This document shows positions 54,381 through 63,458 of a stretch of 64,000 nt of DNA, one piece after another; position 1 is the stretch's first letter; each line of letters begins with the position of its first letter. Location of the stretch: contig NZ_FOZS01000005.1 in the NCBI RefSeq assembly GCF_900116205.1, forward strand, positions 1 to 64,000, given 5' to 3'. The notes below the pieces were generated by a model that did no database searches, was not told the origin of the DNA, and saw nothing but the letters and a program-made list of their open reading frames with translations. The stretch comes from Halostagnicola kamekurae. Its GTDB lineage: Archaea; Halobacteriota; Halobacteria; Halobacteriales; Natrialbaceae. The translations under genes were made by a program, and so were the position numbers.

Positions 54381-55433
54381 TCAGACCTCCTCGTCGATGC
54401 CGACAGTAATCGATCGCGTCTCGCCGAACGAGTGCAGCGCCATCGAGTGCTTGCCCGCGCCGCCGGCAACAACAACGGTGACGTCTTCCGGTGTCTCGAC
54501 GAGCGGGATCCTCGCGTCGTCGTTCTCCACCTCGAACCGATGGTGCCAGGTGTAGTTGTCGGTGATACCGGCCGTCTGGAGCGTCTTGAGCTCGTTTCGG
54601 GCGTTGTCGTAGAGGAACCACTGAACGTCCTCACGGCTCCAGTTGTTTCGGGCAATGGTATCGGCGTGCTCGGGACCCAAAACGATGCAAATCTCGCCGT
54701 GCGTGTGGTGGGAGTTGTTGTTTCCGACGGTCGCGAACACGTCCGCCGCGACCGTCAGTAGCTCTGCCGGCTTTTCGTTGACGTGGTCATTGATCTCGTG
54801 GGGAGCTTCGACGCCCATGACCGTCACGGCGCTCTCATCCTCGTCAAACCCGCGCTGGACGTGGAGTGGGTCCCACGGATTCTTCTTTTCATTCTCGGCG
54901 ATACAGAAGCTGTACTTTCCGGGATGACCGTGCGTGGCGCGGTCCATATCCCCTGGCGTCCCACCGCCGAGGTTGACGAGGAGCAGACGGACGGTACGTC
55001 CGATGGTCGCGTTCGCTCGGTAGCCCTGTCCGAAGACATTGTAGCCGTAGTTGAGGTTGATCTCTTCAACGATTGGTCCGTTGACGACGAGCATCGGCGC
55101 GGCCGGGTGCGTCGTCGCGTTGACACCGTAAAGGTTGAATTTTTCCTCGGTCATCGCCTCGACCGCCGCGATCAGAACAGGCATGTACGCCGGTTCACAG
55201 CCGGCCATTACGGCGTTGATTGCGATCTTTTCGACCGTTGCGACCCCGTACTTCGGCGGGATCGTTCCCAACTCCTCATCTGGCTTCCGCGAGGTTCCCT
55301 CGAGCATCCGTTCAACGCGTTCGGCTGTGGGCGGGACGACCGGGAACCCATCGGTCATCTCACGTTGGTAGAGGTAGTCGTTTACGTCCTCAAAGTCGTC
55401 GTCGATCGAAATCGTCTCTGAGTCGAACGTCAT
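54381..55433 (-). CDS. 350-aa partner of the CGSC protein
   Basis: 350 aa, soluble, no signal. Motifs MTDGFPVVPPTAERVERMLE, AINAVMAGCEPAYMPVLIAA, GVNATTHPAAPMLVVNGP and NNNSHHTHGEICIVLGPEH recur in bacterial and archaeal proteins of unknown function encoded next to UGSC-family genes. Conserved Cys in MAGCEP and a His cluster (SHHTHGE) suggest metal or thiol chemistry. It overlaps the CGSC gene by 4 nt and precedes the DUF6282-like gene by 3 nt, so the three are one translational unit. Specific reaction unknown. Confidence 0.75.
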   Translation of the reverse strand: MTFDSETISIDDDFEDVNDYLYQREMTDGFPVVPPTAERVERMLEGTSRKPDEELGTIPPKYGVATVEKIAINAVMAGCEPAYMPVLIAAVEAMTEEKFNLYGVNATTHPAAPMLVVNGPIVEEINLNYGYNVFGQGYRANATIGRTVRLLLVNLGGGTPGDMDRATHGHPGKYSFCIAENEKKNPWDPLHVQRGFDEDESAVTVMGVEAPHEINDHVNEKPAELLTVAADVFATVGNNNSHHTHGEICIVLGPEHADTIARNNWSREDVQWFLYDNARNELKTLQTAGITDNYTWHHRFEVENDDARIPLVETPEDVTVVVAGGAGKHSMALHSFGETRSITVGIDEEV

Positions 55434-56077
55434 AGGTCAATCGGGCAGTAGAGGCTCTCATCGCTCAGTTCCTCGTCGTCGGCCAAATAGCGCTCCGCGT
55501 ACTTGTCCTCGAGTTCGTCGCGGTCAGTGGTGAGGACGGCGACGATCTCCTCGAGCGCGTTCTCGGCCCGATCGAGGACCTTCGGTTCCTCGAGGTCTCC
55601 CATCGGATGCGAGACCATGACTAGCGGCAGACCCGGCATGCTGAGCGACTGGGCCTCCGACTGGCCGAGCTTGATGAATTCGTCGCTGTTGATCGTTGCG
55701 ACCGGTATTCCCTTCTTTTCGATGTCGATACTGTCGTAGACGCACCATGACGTGCACGAGCCGCAGTCGCCATAGGCATTGACTACGGTGTCGCACTGCG
55801 AGACCAGCTGGTCGGCGATCGCGTCAGCGGGGATCGGACTCTTGTCTTTCCGTCGGTAAACGACCTCATCGACGCCGTACTCGGATTTAAGCCGATTGCC
55901 GACGGCTTCGAGAAAGACATCCGCATTGCTCTTCGAGTTGTCGAGCAGGCCGACGGTCGCCCCCTCGAGCGAGTCGAGCCGTTCCGCGATCGGCGTCGCG
56001 TCGTAGTTCACTTCTCCTCGGGGGTCGAGAATTTCAATACTCGCTCCGTCGTCTGTACGTGTGCTATTGGCGCACAT
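55430..56077 (-). CDS. UGSC-family protein, Cys form (CGSC)
   Basis: 215 aa from ATG 56077; a TTG at 56083 is in frame. The hallmark is NAYGDCGSCTSWCVYD, where bacterial selenoprotein relatives have Sec (UGSC) and this has Cys-Gly-Ser-Cys plus a third Cys 4 residues on. The N-terminal half (EILDPRGEVNYDATPIAERL, GLLDNSKSNADVFLEAVGNR) is the family's typical start. A thiol-redox or thioester-forming role is inferred from the motif. It is first in the three-gene cassette. Confidence 0.83.
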   Translation of the reverse strand: MCANSTRTDDGASIEILDPRGEVNYDATPIAERLDSLEGATVGLLDNSKSNADVFLEAVGNRLKSEYGVDEVVYRRKDKSPIPADAIADQLVSQCDTVVNAYGDCGSCTSWCVYDSIDIEKKGIPVATINSDEFIKLGQSEAQSLSMPGLPLVMVSHPMGDLEEPKVLDRAENALEEIVAVLTTDRDELEDKYAERYLADDEELSDESLYCPIDL

Positions 56078-56112
56078 ATACAACTATTCCACAGCCACGG
56101 AGTAAATAAGTT

Positions 56113-56340
56113 GCCCCGAGTCAGCCGCTACGGCCACCTCGCGATGTCGATTATCAGCGGCTGGCAGGCGATGATCCGCGGTGAGGGCGAATTCGTTCAT
56201 TGGGGCGCAACCAGCCAGGACGTCATGGATACGACGACCGTCCTCAGGTGCGAGACGGACTCGACGAACTGCTCGAGCGGCTCCGGACGATCGAGCGGTT
56301 CGAACGGTTCCTCGACGCCGGATGCGAGGTGATCTACTGA
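56113..56340 (+). pseudogene. Aspartase/fumarase-superfamily lyase remnant
   Basis: RYGHLAMSIISGWQAMIRGE and FVHWGATSQDVMDTTTVLR match the region around the His-Trp-Gly-Ala-Thr-Ser-Gln-Asp motif of 3-carboxymuconate cycloisomerase and adenylosuccinate-lyase-like proteins. After about 45 residues the frame loses homology, and both termini are missing. Confidence 0.75.
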
Positions 56341-56824
56341 GAGGGGATGGTCGTTCGGAACCTCATCGGCCGCGACCTCGCGTATCGGGAGGGAAAGAGG
56401 GCGTTACTGGAGGTTGTGGAGGCCGTCAGCCCGGAGAATATAGTCTTCGATATTTAGAGTTCGACGATGGATTTTTTCGAGTATGCGAAGTTCTGGTTCT
56501 GGCTGGTCTATCAGGTCGATCCGTCGGTCAATCGAGAACATCCCCCGCGGCGCGTCCCTCGACTCGAAAACATTCGACGCGGAACGACGTTCGACATGGA
56601 CCACATCTACATCCGCTGGCTCCGGGAGAGGAAACCGACGAGTGGTGGCGAATGGAGGCCCTTCCCTACGATATCGGCCTGGAATGGGACTGATTTCATC
56701 CGTGTTCGGAAACCGGGTGGTGTTGGAACGCCGTTCTCCGGCGATGCGCTCGGTTCGCCCGTCTGTCTTCAGACCCTCGGAAACAAACTTATATTACACC
56801 CCGCTGCCCTTGTTGTTCGTACGT
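56341..56824. other. Decayed coding DNA of uncertain origin
   Basis: Short runs such as LLEVVEAVSPENIVFDI and a following stop, then FFEYAKFWFWLVYQVDPSVN in another frame, loosely recall phosphosulfolactate-synthase-like (ComA) sequences. Too broken to call. A TATA-like TTATATTACACC lies at 56788-56799, about 25 nt before the ATG at 56825. Confidence 0.25.
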
Positions 56825-58021
56825 ATGTCCCAAGGACCGTTACGTAGTCTTCGCGTCGTTGACTTCACGACGATGATAAGCGGCGGCTTCGCCGCCTCGA
56901 CGCTGGCTGACTTCGGCGCCGACGTCATCACTGTTGAACATCCGACGAAGACGGACCCGATCCGCGAGTGGAAGCCGATCAAGGACGGCGAGTCGATGTG
57001 GTGGAAGTCACTAGGTCGCAATCAGCGCTGTGTTACGCTCGATCTGTCGTCGGACGAGGGGCAAGCTATGGCGCTCGAACTGGTTGAGGACGCCGACATC
57101 GTCCTGGAGAACTTCCGATCAGGAACCATGGAACGGTGGAATCTAGGTTACCAGGAACTAAAAACAGTCAATGAGGCCATCGTCATGGTACGCATCACCG
57201 GCTACGGCCAGACCGGCCCGAAATCCGATAAGCCGGGCTTCGGATCTGTCGCCGAGGGAATCTCCGGGTGGGCCCACAGTAACGGCTTCCCGGACAGCGA
57301 CCCCCTGCTTCCGCCGATTCCGCTCGCCGATCTCACGGCGGGACAGTACGCCGCCCAGTCGGCGGTGTACGCGGTGTTCGACCGCGAGATGACAGAGGGG
57401 AACGAAGGACAGGTTGTCGACGTGAGTCTGTACGAACCCCTGTTTCGTCTGTTCATCGGCAAGGTTGAGGCCTACGATACGATGGACTACATTTCCGAGC
57501 GTACAGGCAACCGATCGGAGAACTCCGCGCCCCGAAACATGTACGAGACCGCTGACGGCTATATCGCGCTCTCTGCGTCGTCACAGCGGATCTTCGAGAA
57601 CGTGATGGCGGCGATCGGTCGCGAGAACCTCATCGACGATCCGCGTTTCGAGACAAACGCCGACCGACTGGACAACGTCGAGGAACTCGACGCGATCATC
57701 GAGGACTGGACCAGCGAGCGGCCGACCGACGAGGTTATTGAGGTGATGGAGGCTTCCGACGCCATCGTCGGACCGATCTACGACATGGCCGATATCTTCG
57801 AGGACATCCACTACCAAGTGCGGGACAATATCGTCTCCGTCGAGGACCCAGACCTCGGCGAGGTGAAGACCCATGGCATTGTGCCGAAGTACTCCAAGAC
57901 GCCGGGCGAGGTGTCCCACCTCGGCCCATCCCCGGGCGAACATAACGAGGAGGTGTACCTCGAGGAGGTAGGGATCGACGAGGAAGAATACGAGCGGCTT
58001 TCCGAGGGTGGAGTGATCTAA
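56825..58021 (+). CDS. Family III CoA-transferase (CaiB/BaiF)
   Basis: 398 aa from ATG 56825; the open frame extends upstream to 56483, but that part has no homology. Signatures are LRVVDFTTMISGGFAASTLA, ADVITVEHPTKTDPI, DIVLENFRSGTMERWNLGY and the catalytic Asp in IPLADLTAGQYAAQ. It would activate an acid using another acyl-CoA as CoA donor. The stop is followed directly by the HMGL gene, so the two are coupled, as in pathways that activate an acid and then cleave its CoA ester. Confidence 0.9.
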   Translation: MSQGPLRSLRVVDFTTMISGGFAASTLADFGADVITVEHPTKTDPIREWKPIKDGESMWWKSLGRNQRCVTLDLSSDEGQAMALELVEDADIVLENFRSGTMERWNLGYQELKTVNEAIVMVRITGYGQTGPKSDKPGFGSVAEGISGWAHSNGFPDSDPLLPPIPLADLTAGQYAAQSAVYAVFDREMTEGNEGQVVDVSLYEPLFRLFIGKVEAYDTMDYISERTGNRSENSAPRNMYETADGYIALSASSQRIFENVMAAIGRENLIDDPRFETNADRLDNVEELDAIIEDWTSERPTDEVIEVMEASDAIVGPIYDMADIFEDIHYQVRDNIVSVEDPDLGEVKTHGIVPKYSKTPGEVSHLGPSPGEHNEEVYLEEVGIDEEEYERLSEGGVI

Positions 58022-58963
58022 ATGGACGATCTCCCTGAGGACGTCCGGATCGTCGAGATGTTGCCGCGTGACGGATTTCAGAGCTTGGATGGGTTCGTTC
58101 CGACGGAGACAAAGGTCGAACTGATCGATCGGCTTTCCGAGACGGGTGTCGACGAAATCGAGTTCACTTCGTTCACCCACCCCGACGCCGTGCCGAATCT
58201 ACGTGACGCCGAGGAGGTCGCCGAGCGGATCGATCGCAGGTCGGACGTCAGTTACCGGGCGCTCGTCCCCAACTCTATCGGCATGGAACGGGCCCTCGAG
58301 GCTGGCGTAGACAAGGTCAATGCGCTCCTCGCAGTGAGCGAAACCTACTGCGAGAAGAACCAGAACGCAACCCGCGAGGAGTGCATCGCGGAGATCGAGC
58401 AGATCGTCGACCTCGCGGACGGGACCGATGTCGCGGTCGAGGCGGGGATGGCGACCAGCTTCTACTGTCCCTACGAGGGGCACATCCCACTGGAACAGAC
58501 TCTCTCCGTGGTCGACGCGATGGTCGAAGCGGGCGTCGACGAAGTCACGCTAGCGGCCACAATGGGGCTCGCTGATCCCGCACAGATTTCAGAGAGTCTC
58601 TCGGCCATCCGGGAGCATTGGCCCGACCTCGACTGCGGCCTCCACCTTCACGACACCAATGGCATGAGCCTCGCGAACACGCTCGTCGCGATGCAACATG
58701 GCGTTGACCGGTTCGATACGTCGGTCTGCGGAGTCGGCGGTGGCGTCGTCCTTCCCGACGAACTCGAAGGCGTCGGGAACACGCCTACGGAGGACCTGCT
58801 TCACATGCTCTCGCGGATGGGGAATAGCTCCTCGGAACAGTTCCAATCCGTTTCGACGGTTGCTGACGACGTTGCTGACGAACTCGACGTTGGCCATAAC
58901 AGCCACGTTGTCCGGGGCGGTACCGCTGAATACGTCCTCGATGTAATGGGTCAGGACGACTGA
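58022..58963 (+). CDS. HMG-CoA lyase-like enzyme
   Basis: 313 aa DRE-TIM metallolyase. MLPRDGFQSLDGFVPTETKV gives the Arg-Asp of the active site, and GLHLHDTNGMSLANTLVAMQ the metal His pair and Asn. The lyase signature GLGGCP-type loop reads CGVGGGVVLPDELEGVGN, so the mobile-loop Cys of HMG-CoA lyase is not at its usual place. It probably cleaves a 3-hydroxy-3-methyl (or similar) acyl-CoA. It starts at the base after the CoA-transferase stop codon. Confidence 0.88.
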   Translation: MDDLPEDVRIVEMLPRDGFQSLDGFVPTETKVELIDRLSETGVDEIEFTSFTHPDAVPNLRDAEEVAERIDRRSDVSYRALVPNSIGMERALEAGVDKVNALLAVSETYCEKNQNATREECIAEIEQIVDLADGTDVAVEAGMATSFYCPYEGHIPLEQTLSVVDAMVEAGVDEVTLAATMGLADPAQISESLSAIREHWPDLDCGLHLHDTNGMSLANTLVAMQHGVDRFDTSVCGVGGGVVLPDELEGVGNTPTEDLLHMLSRMGNSSSEQFQSVSTVADDVADELDVGHNSHVVRGGTAEYVLDVMGQDD

Positions 58964-58994
58964 GTCGTCGCAGGTACGGTTACGCATCTCGACC

Positions 58995-59761
58995 TCATAC
59001 CGAGAGCCAGGTTACCGCCTCACTCTCACTGTCACTCAGGCTCTCGATCCTCATGGAACGCCCGTTGCCCCCTTGTTCGTGATCGCGCGTCTCTCGAAGT
59101 GCACGAGACGCTTGGTGTTCGTACCGGATCGCCGTCTCCTGATCGGTACCGAGTCCCGTATCGATACTGTCCTTCGCAACGCGGATCGCGAGCGACGCGC
59201 CGGTCGTGATCCGATCGATGAACCCGTCGCTCTCCGCCGAACGAGCGGAGACGCGCTCTCCCGCCATCACCAGTTCCTTGGCGAGACTCGAGCCGACCTG
59301 TGAGACGAGCCGCTGGATGCCACCGTTGGCTGAACGGATTCCGAGCCGCGACTTGGGAAAGTCCAGTTTGCTCTCCGGCGTTGAGAGGCGAAAGTCACAG
59401 GCAATCGCGAACGCGAGGCCGGCGGCCAGACAGTGTTCATCGATCTCGTCGACGACCGGTATCGGGAGATTTGGGGAAGAACGAGTTCGTCTCGGAACTC
59501 ATTCACGGTGAGCTGGGGAGCATCGCTATCGGCGTTGACGTCGGTACCTACGTTGAACGCCTGCTGGCCGGCTCCTTCGACGACGACCGTGCGGATGTTC
59601 GGTTCGGACTCGTCCCGATCGAGCGAGTGGATCTTCTGGAGACAGTCGACAGTCTCTCTAAGTGTCGGAAAGAATTCGTTTAGCGACTCGGGTCTGCCGA
59701 GAATTACCGTCGCGATGCCGTCCTCTAGCTCGCTCTTGATAGTGTCGTACTGGATGATCAC
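58995..59761 (-). pseudogene. Enoyl-CoA hydratase, frameshifted
   Basis: The first frame gives MIIQYDTIKSELEDGIATVI and AFNVGTDVNADSDAPQLTVN, then frame changes near 59475 and 59270 are needed to read DEIDEHCLAAGLAFAIACDF, LDFPKSRLGIRSANGGIQRL and KELVMAGERVSARSAESDG. The catalytic Glu pair is not preserved in the readable parts. Dead crotonase paralogue related to that at 28883-29677. Confidence 0.83.
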
Positions 59762-60047
59762 GGATCATACCTGTCGGGATCGCAATAAATCCGGCCCCGC
59801 TTTCGCTGACCTGATCGAATCCGATACCGTTCCCAGTGGATCACGGAATGCACACGGCGACCACAGTGGTTCAGTCAGACTGAATCTACCTTCGAGGGAG
59901 ACTGTCCCGATCCGTGGGCGCTGTTACCCTCTTCCCGGTGAGAGATCGCCTGTGTGTCATCCTACCGAGAACGACTTCCGATGAACAATCGGGATCTCTT
60001 ATATCAGATATATGATTTAATATAATACATTAGATGCCGGTCCGTGT
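59762..60047. other. Intergenic, no gene seen
   Basis: Between divergent pseudogenes; contains the AT-rich TATATCAGATATATGATTTA run near 60001, a probable old promoter. Confidence 0.35.
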
Positions 60048-60997
60048 ATGAGGGATTTTAACATACACTACTTCGTGAACTGTGGGTGTACAGCAACTAT
60101 TGTCGGTCTCGTCGGCTGTATCGGGGGTAACAACAGGGACGGCGAATTTCCGAGTGATAACGTTCGTTACATCATTCCATACGATGAGAGCGGCGGTTTC
60201 CGACACGTACGCGCGAGTCATAGCTTGTGGGGGAGAGCTCAGTGTCGACGTGCAACTCGAAAACATTCCCGGCGCCGAATCGATTCAGGGCATCACGCCG
60301 AGCCAGATGGTTACACGCACGTCGACGCTACCGACGGCCGGCATCACATGGCTACTCAACTAGACCAACGACGACCTCTCTCAGCTGAAGGGAATATGTC
60401 AGTACAAGCAAACGACGTACGTCATCTTCGCGTACCCTGACAAGGAGATTGAGGGGATGGAAGACCTCGCGAACAGGTACGAGGATGGCGATTTCACGGA
60501 GTTCGGCGAGTCACTTGGTACCGCGAATCACGTCGCCATAATCCAGCTCCGCAAAGAGGGTGATGTCGCTTAGGAGGACTGGATCGTCTACGACAGTTCC
60601 GGTCCGATCGTGCAGGCAACCGCGTCCGGCGAGATCCCCGTGGGCACCGCAACCGACTCCTCGGCCGCCGGTGCCGTTGAGGAGGGGAACATCGACATCG
60701 CTAGGGTGTTAACCTTCGACGGATCCAGCTTCTTCCTGGACACGCCGACCACCGAGGACGCCGGCTGGACGAACGTCGACGAGCTCGGAGCAATCATACG
60801 ACCCCCTCTTGCGCACCGGACACGCCCGGTGGTCGTGTTCAGACGCTCGCCGACGCCTACGAGGCGGCCATCAATTCCGACGACCAGGGGAATGGTCCGA
60901 AGAGACGGGCAACGAGGTGCTGCTCAACGGTCCCGATGAGACCAACGCGGCCATCGAGTAGGCATTTAGCATCGACGAGCAGGTCGACCTCGACTAA
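60048..60997 (+). pseudogene. TctC-family binding protein, decayed paralogue
   Basis: Parallel to tctC at 43284-44279: lipobox LVGCIGG, then FPSDNVRYIIPYDESGGF, a frameshift near 60190, NIPGAESIQGITPSQM, a TAG in LLN-stop-TNDDLSQLKG, TAG near 60571, SGEIPVGTATDSSAAGAVEE and TTEDAGWTNVDELGAIIR, then further shifts to a TAG near 60959. At least four inactivating changes. No tctAB genes lie beside it. Confidence 0.88.
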
Positions 60998-61154
60998 CTA
61001 CAAGAGATCCCATTCGACGACATGGTCATTCGATTTTATTTAGTGTCGAGATTGGATTATCTTCCAGTGGCCACGGACGACGGATAACAGCTTTGGGACT
61101 ACGGGCCGCGGTGTCAACCGGCTCTCTGAAACGGTACTGGGAGCGGGCGTTCTC

Positions 61155-62129
61155 TCAAAGATCGGGGATCACACGGCGACCGAACAGGTCGACGGCCTTC
61201 ATGACGTCTTCATGGTCGGTCGTCGGCGTCGCGAGCCGCAACACCGCGTGATCGACGCCGAACGCCTCGCGGTACCTTTCGAGCTGAGCTGCACACTCAG
61301 ACGGCGTCCCGTAAACGAACAGATCCTGCGCGAACTCGTCTATGTCACCCTCGAGCGCGCTCACCCACGCCTCCGGAACCGTCGACCCCTTCGCCCGGTA
61401 CGATTCGACCAGTTCCGTCAGCAGGGCGCGAAGTTTTTCACGAGCGACGTCTCCGTCCTCGTCGATACAGGCGATTCGGAGCAGCGGAACCGTACGCTTC
61501 GAGCCGTCGGCATTGTCTAAGAACGATTCGTACGTCGCATACTTCTCCTCAAGAGCGTCGAACGGTTCGCGCCAAGACGGCAGCCAGGCATCCCCCAGAC
61601 ATGCGGCCCGCTTCAGTGCGGGCGTTGATCCGCCGCCGACCCAGATCGGCGGTTGCGGATCGCGGATGGACTCGGGGGCAAGGTCGAACTCCTCGAACGA
61701 CACGAATCGGCCGTCGTAGGACGACGGTCCGGGTTCCCACAGTTTGTTGAGTGCGCATAAGTGGTCGGTCATTCGCGGGCCGCGCAATTTGAAGTCGTAC
61801 CCGAGATTCTCCATCTCGTCGCGGCGCCAACCGGTTCCGACGCCAAGGATAAAGCGACCGTCCGAAACGACGTCGACCAGATTCGCCGCGCCTGCGAGCG
61901 AGACCGGGTTCATCTGTGGGAGGATCGTAACGCCGGTTCCGAACTCGATTTCATCCGTCGCGGCTGCGAACCCGGCAAGTGCGATATAGGAATTCGGCCA
62001 CTTTGCGTCCCAGCCGTGGTGTTCGGCAACCCATGTCGAGTCGAAACCGAATTCCTCGGCACGTTGGACCTCCGTCAGTGCCTCGTCGAACCGCTGTCCG
62101 CCTTCCGTGCATCTGAATCCGATTTTCAT
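61155..62129 (-). CDS. LLM-class flavin/F420-dependent oxidoreductase
   Basis: 324 aa bacterial-luciferase-like TIM barrel. MKIGFRCTEGG start, FDSTWVAEHHGWDAKWPNSY, EIEFGTGVTILPQMNPVSLA, the GRFILGVGTGWRRDEMENLG motif and a C-terminal FVYGTPSECAAQLERYREAF. Haloarchaea make F420, so F420H2 or FMN could be the cofactor. The substrate is unknown. It is a single gene, convergent with the dead tctC. Confidence 0.88.
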   Translation of the reverse strand: MKIGFRCTEGGQRFDEALTEVQRAEEFGFDSTWVAEHHGWDAKWPNSYIALAGFAAATDEIEFGTGVTILPQMNPVSLAGAANLVDVVSDGRFILGVGTGWRRDEMENLGYDFKLRGPRMTDHLCALNKLWEPGPSSYDGRFVSFEEFDLAPESIRDPQPPIWVGGGSTPALKRAACLGDAWLPSWREPFDALEEKYATYESFLDNADGSKRTVPLLRIACIDEDGDVAREKLRALLTELVESYRAKGSTVPEAWVSALEGDIDEFAQDLFVYGTPSECAAQLERYREAFGVDHAVLRLATPTTDHEDVMKAVDLFGRRVIPDL

Positions 62130-62378
62130 ACGTATACTTTCCAGTGCGTTCGCTTACTGGACCTCTGCTCAAACATACAGCCACACCGGTGGAAAAGGTA
62201 CCGGTGCTCGCGGACTGGCCGAAACCGTGTCGCTGTCCCGGTCGAACAGTAGAATTGTGACGCTGCCCGTCTGTACCCCGTTACCGCAGTAATGCGTTGT
62301 GACCGTCTCCGGAGTTGAGTATCGCCCCGAAGTGTGGCGATCTCCCTCGTCACCAATCCACAAGAGGACTTATGAGCT
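62130..62378. other. Intergenic, no gene seen
   Basis: Frames on both strands lack support. It ends at MITE-B3. Confidence 0.35.
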
Positions 62379-62548
62379 TACGCTCTTGTGAAGCAGATTG
62401 TTGGTGACGACTGCACAGTTGATTACAGGTTGAGCGACCCCTTCCTCCAGCCAGTTTCACGTCCGTTCTGCTAGGGTGGCTACCGTAGTCCCAAGTTGAG
62501 AAAGTCGCCAGACATCTCTCCACCAACAATGTTCTACACAAGAGCGTA
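62379..62548. mobile_element. MITE-B3, 170-bp TA-flanked element
   Basis: TACGCTCTTGTGAAGCAGAT on the left and CTACACAAGAGCGTA on the right, with CACCAACAATG mirroring ATTGTTGGTG inside. It starts and ends with TA. It is longer by 13 bp than MITE-B1/B2 and has a different interior, so it is a subtype. No ORF. It ends 118 bp upstream of etfB. Confidence 0.83.
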
Positions 62549-62630
62549 TAGTAATAGATATATGGGAAAACACGACCAATCTTGTCTATGGTTATCTAAA
62601 TCAATTTTCCGCACTAAGTTGAAAGAGCAA

Positions 62631-62640
62631 GATATTTATA
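62631..62640 (+). promoter_or_regulatory. TATA box of etfBA
   Basis: GATATTTATA ends 27 nt before the ATG at 62667, preceded by a purine-rich GAAAGAGCAA (BRE-like). The spacing predicts a leaderless etfBA transcript and supports choosing 62667 over upstream in-frame starts. Confidence 0.6.
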
Positions 62641-62666
62641 AATCGCCAAAATCGCCTATTAGGTGT

Positions 62667-63458
62667 ATGAAGATTCTCGTTACGGTCAAAGAAGTCGCGA
62701 CCGTCGAAGACGAGTTCGAGATCGAGGGAACGGCGATCGCCGACCAGTACCTCGGTGCCGATCTCAACGAATGGGACGACTACGCCGTCGAGGAGGCCGT
62801 CCAACTTCAGGAGGCCGGCCTCGCCGACGAGGTCGTCACCGTCACAATCGGGCCCGAAGACTGCGAGCAGACCATCCGCCAGGCCCTCGCGAAGGGCGCT
62901 GACCGCGCCATCCGCGTCTGGGACGACGCCCTCGAGGATGTCGACCTGTTCGACGTCGGCGCGAAGACCGATATCCTGAGCGCCGTCGTCGAGGCTGAAG
63001 AGCCGGACCTCGTCCTCTCGGGTGTGCAGTCCGGCGACGACAGTTTCGGCGCCACCGGCGTCTCGCTCGCCAGCGCCGTCGGCTTCCAGTGGGGCGCGGT
63101 CGTCAACGGCCTCGAGCACGACCTCGAGGACGGCGTCGCGTCGGTCCGGCGCGAACTCGAGGGCGGCGTCGAAGAGCTGACCGACGTCGACCTGCCCGCG
63201 GTGCTGACGATCCAGACCGGGATCAACGAGCCCCGCTACGCGAGTCTGCGTGGTATTCGCCAGGCCCAGCGTAAGGACCTCGATGTCCAGACGCTGGCCG
63301 ATCTCGGCGTCGACGAGAGTGCGGTCGTGGGTGATCTCGAGCTCACCGAGATGTACGAACCCGAGACCGAGAGCGACGTGACCGTCTGGGAGGGCGGAGC
63401 CGACGACACGGCCGGACAACTCGCTGAGTTGCTCCGCGAGAAGGGGGTGGCACAATGA
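62667..63458 (+). CDS. etfB: Electron transfer flavoprotein beta subunit
   Basis: 263 aa from ATG 62667. It begins MKILVTVKEVATVEDEFEIE and contains LNEWDDYAVEEAVQLQEAG, the AMP-site region DLVLSGVQSGDDSFGATGVS and the C-terminal signature RYASLRGIRQAQRKDLDV. With EtfA it carries electrons from acyl-CoA dehydrogenases to the quinone pool. The last bases overlap the etfA start (ATGA at 63455-63458). Confidence 0.93.
   Translation: MKILVTVKEVATVEDEFEIEGTAIADQYLGADLNEWDDYAVEEAVQLQEAGLADEVVTVTIGPEDCEQTIRQALAKGADRAIRVWDDALEDVDLFDVGAKTDILSAVVEAEEPDLVLSGVQSGDDSFGATGVSLASAVGFQWGAVVNGLEHDLEDGVASVRRELEGGVEELTDVDLPAVLTIQTGINEPRYASLRGIRQAQRKDLDVQTLADLGVDESAVVGDLELTEMYEPETESDVTVWEGGADDTAGQLAELLREKGVAQ

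Noticed and set aside
54783-55421. 212-codon plus-strand frame
   Set aside because: Antisense to the 350-aa gene, which has conserved motifs and coupled neighbours.
57581-58180. 199-codon minus-strand frame across the CoA-transferase/HMGL junction
   Set aside because: Shadow of two well-supported plus-strand genes.
62601-63455. 284-codon minus-strand frame opposite etfB
   Set aside because: Mirror frame of a GC-rich haloarchaeal gene; etfB has clear family motifs and a promoter, and the mirror has none.
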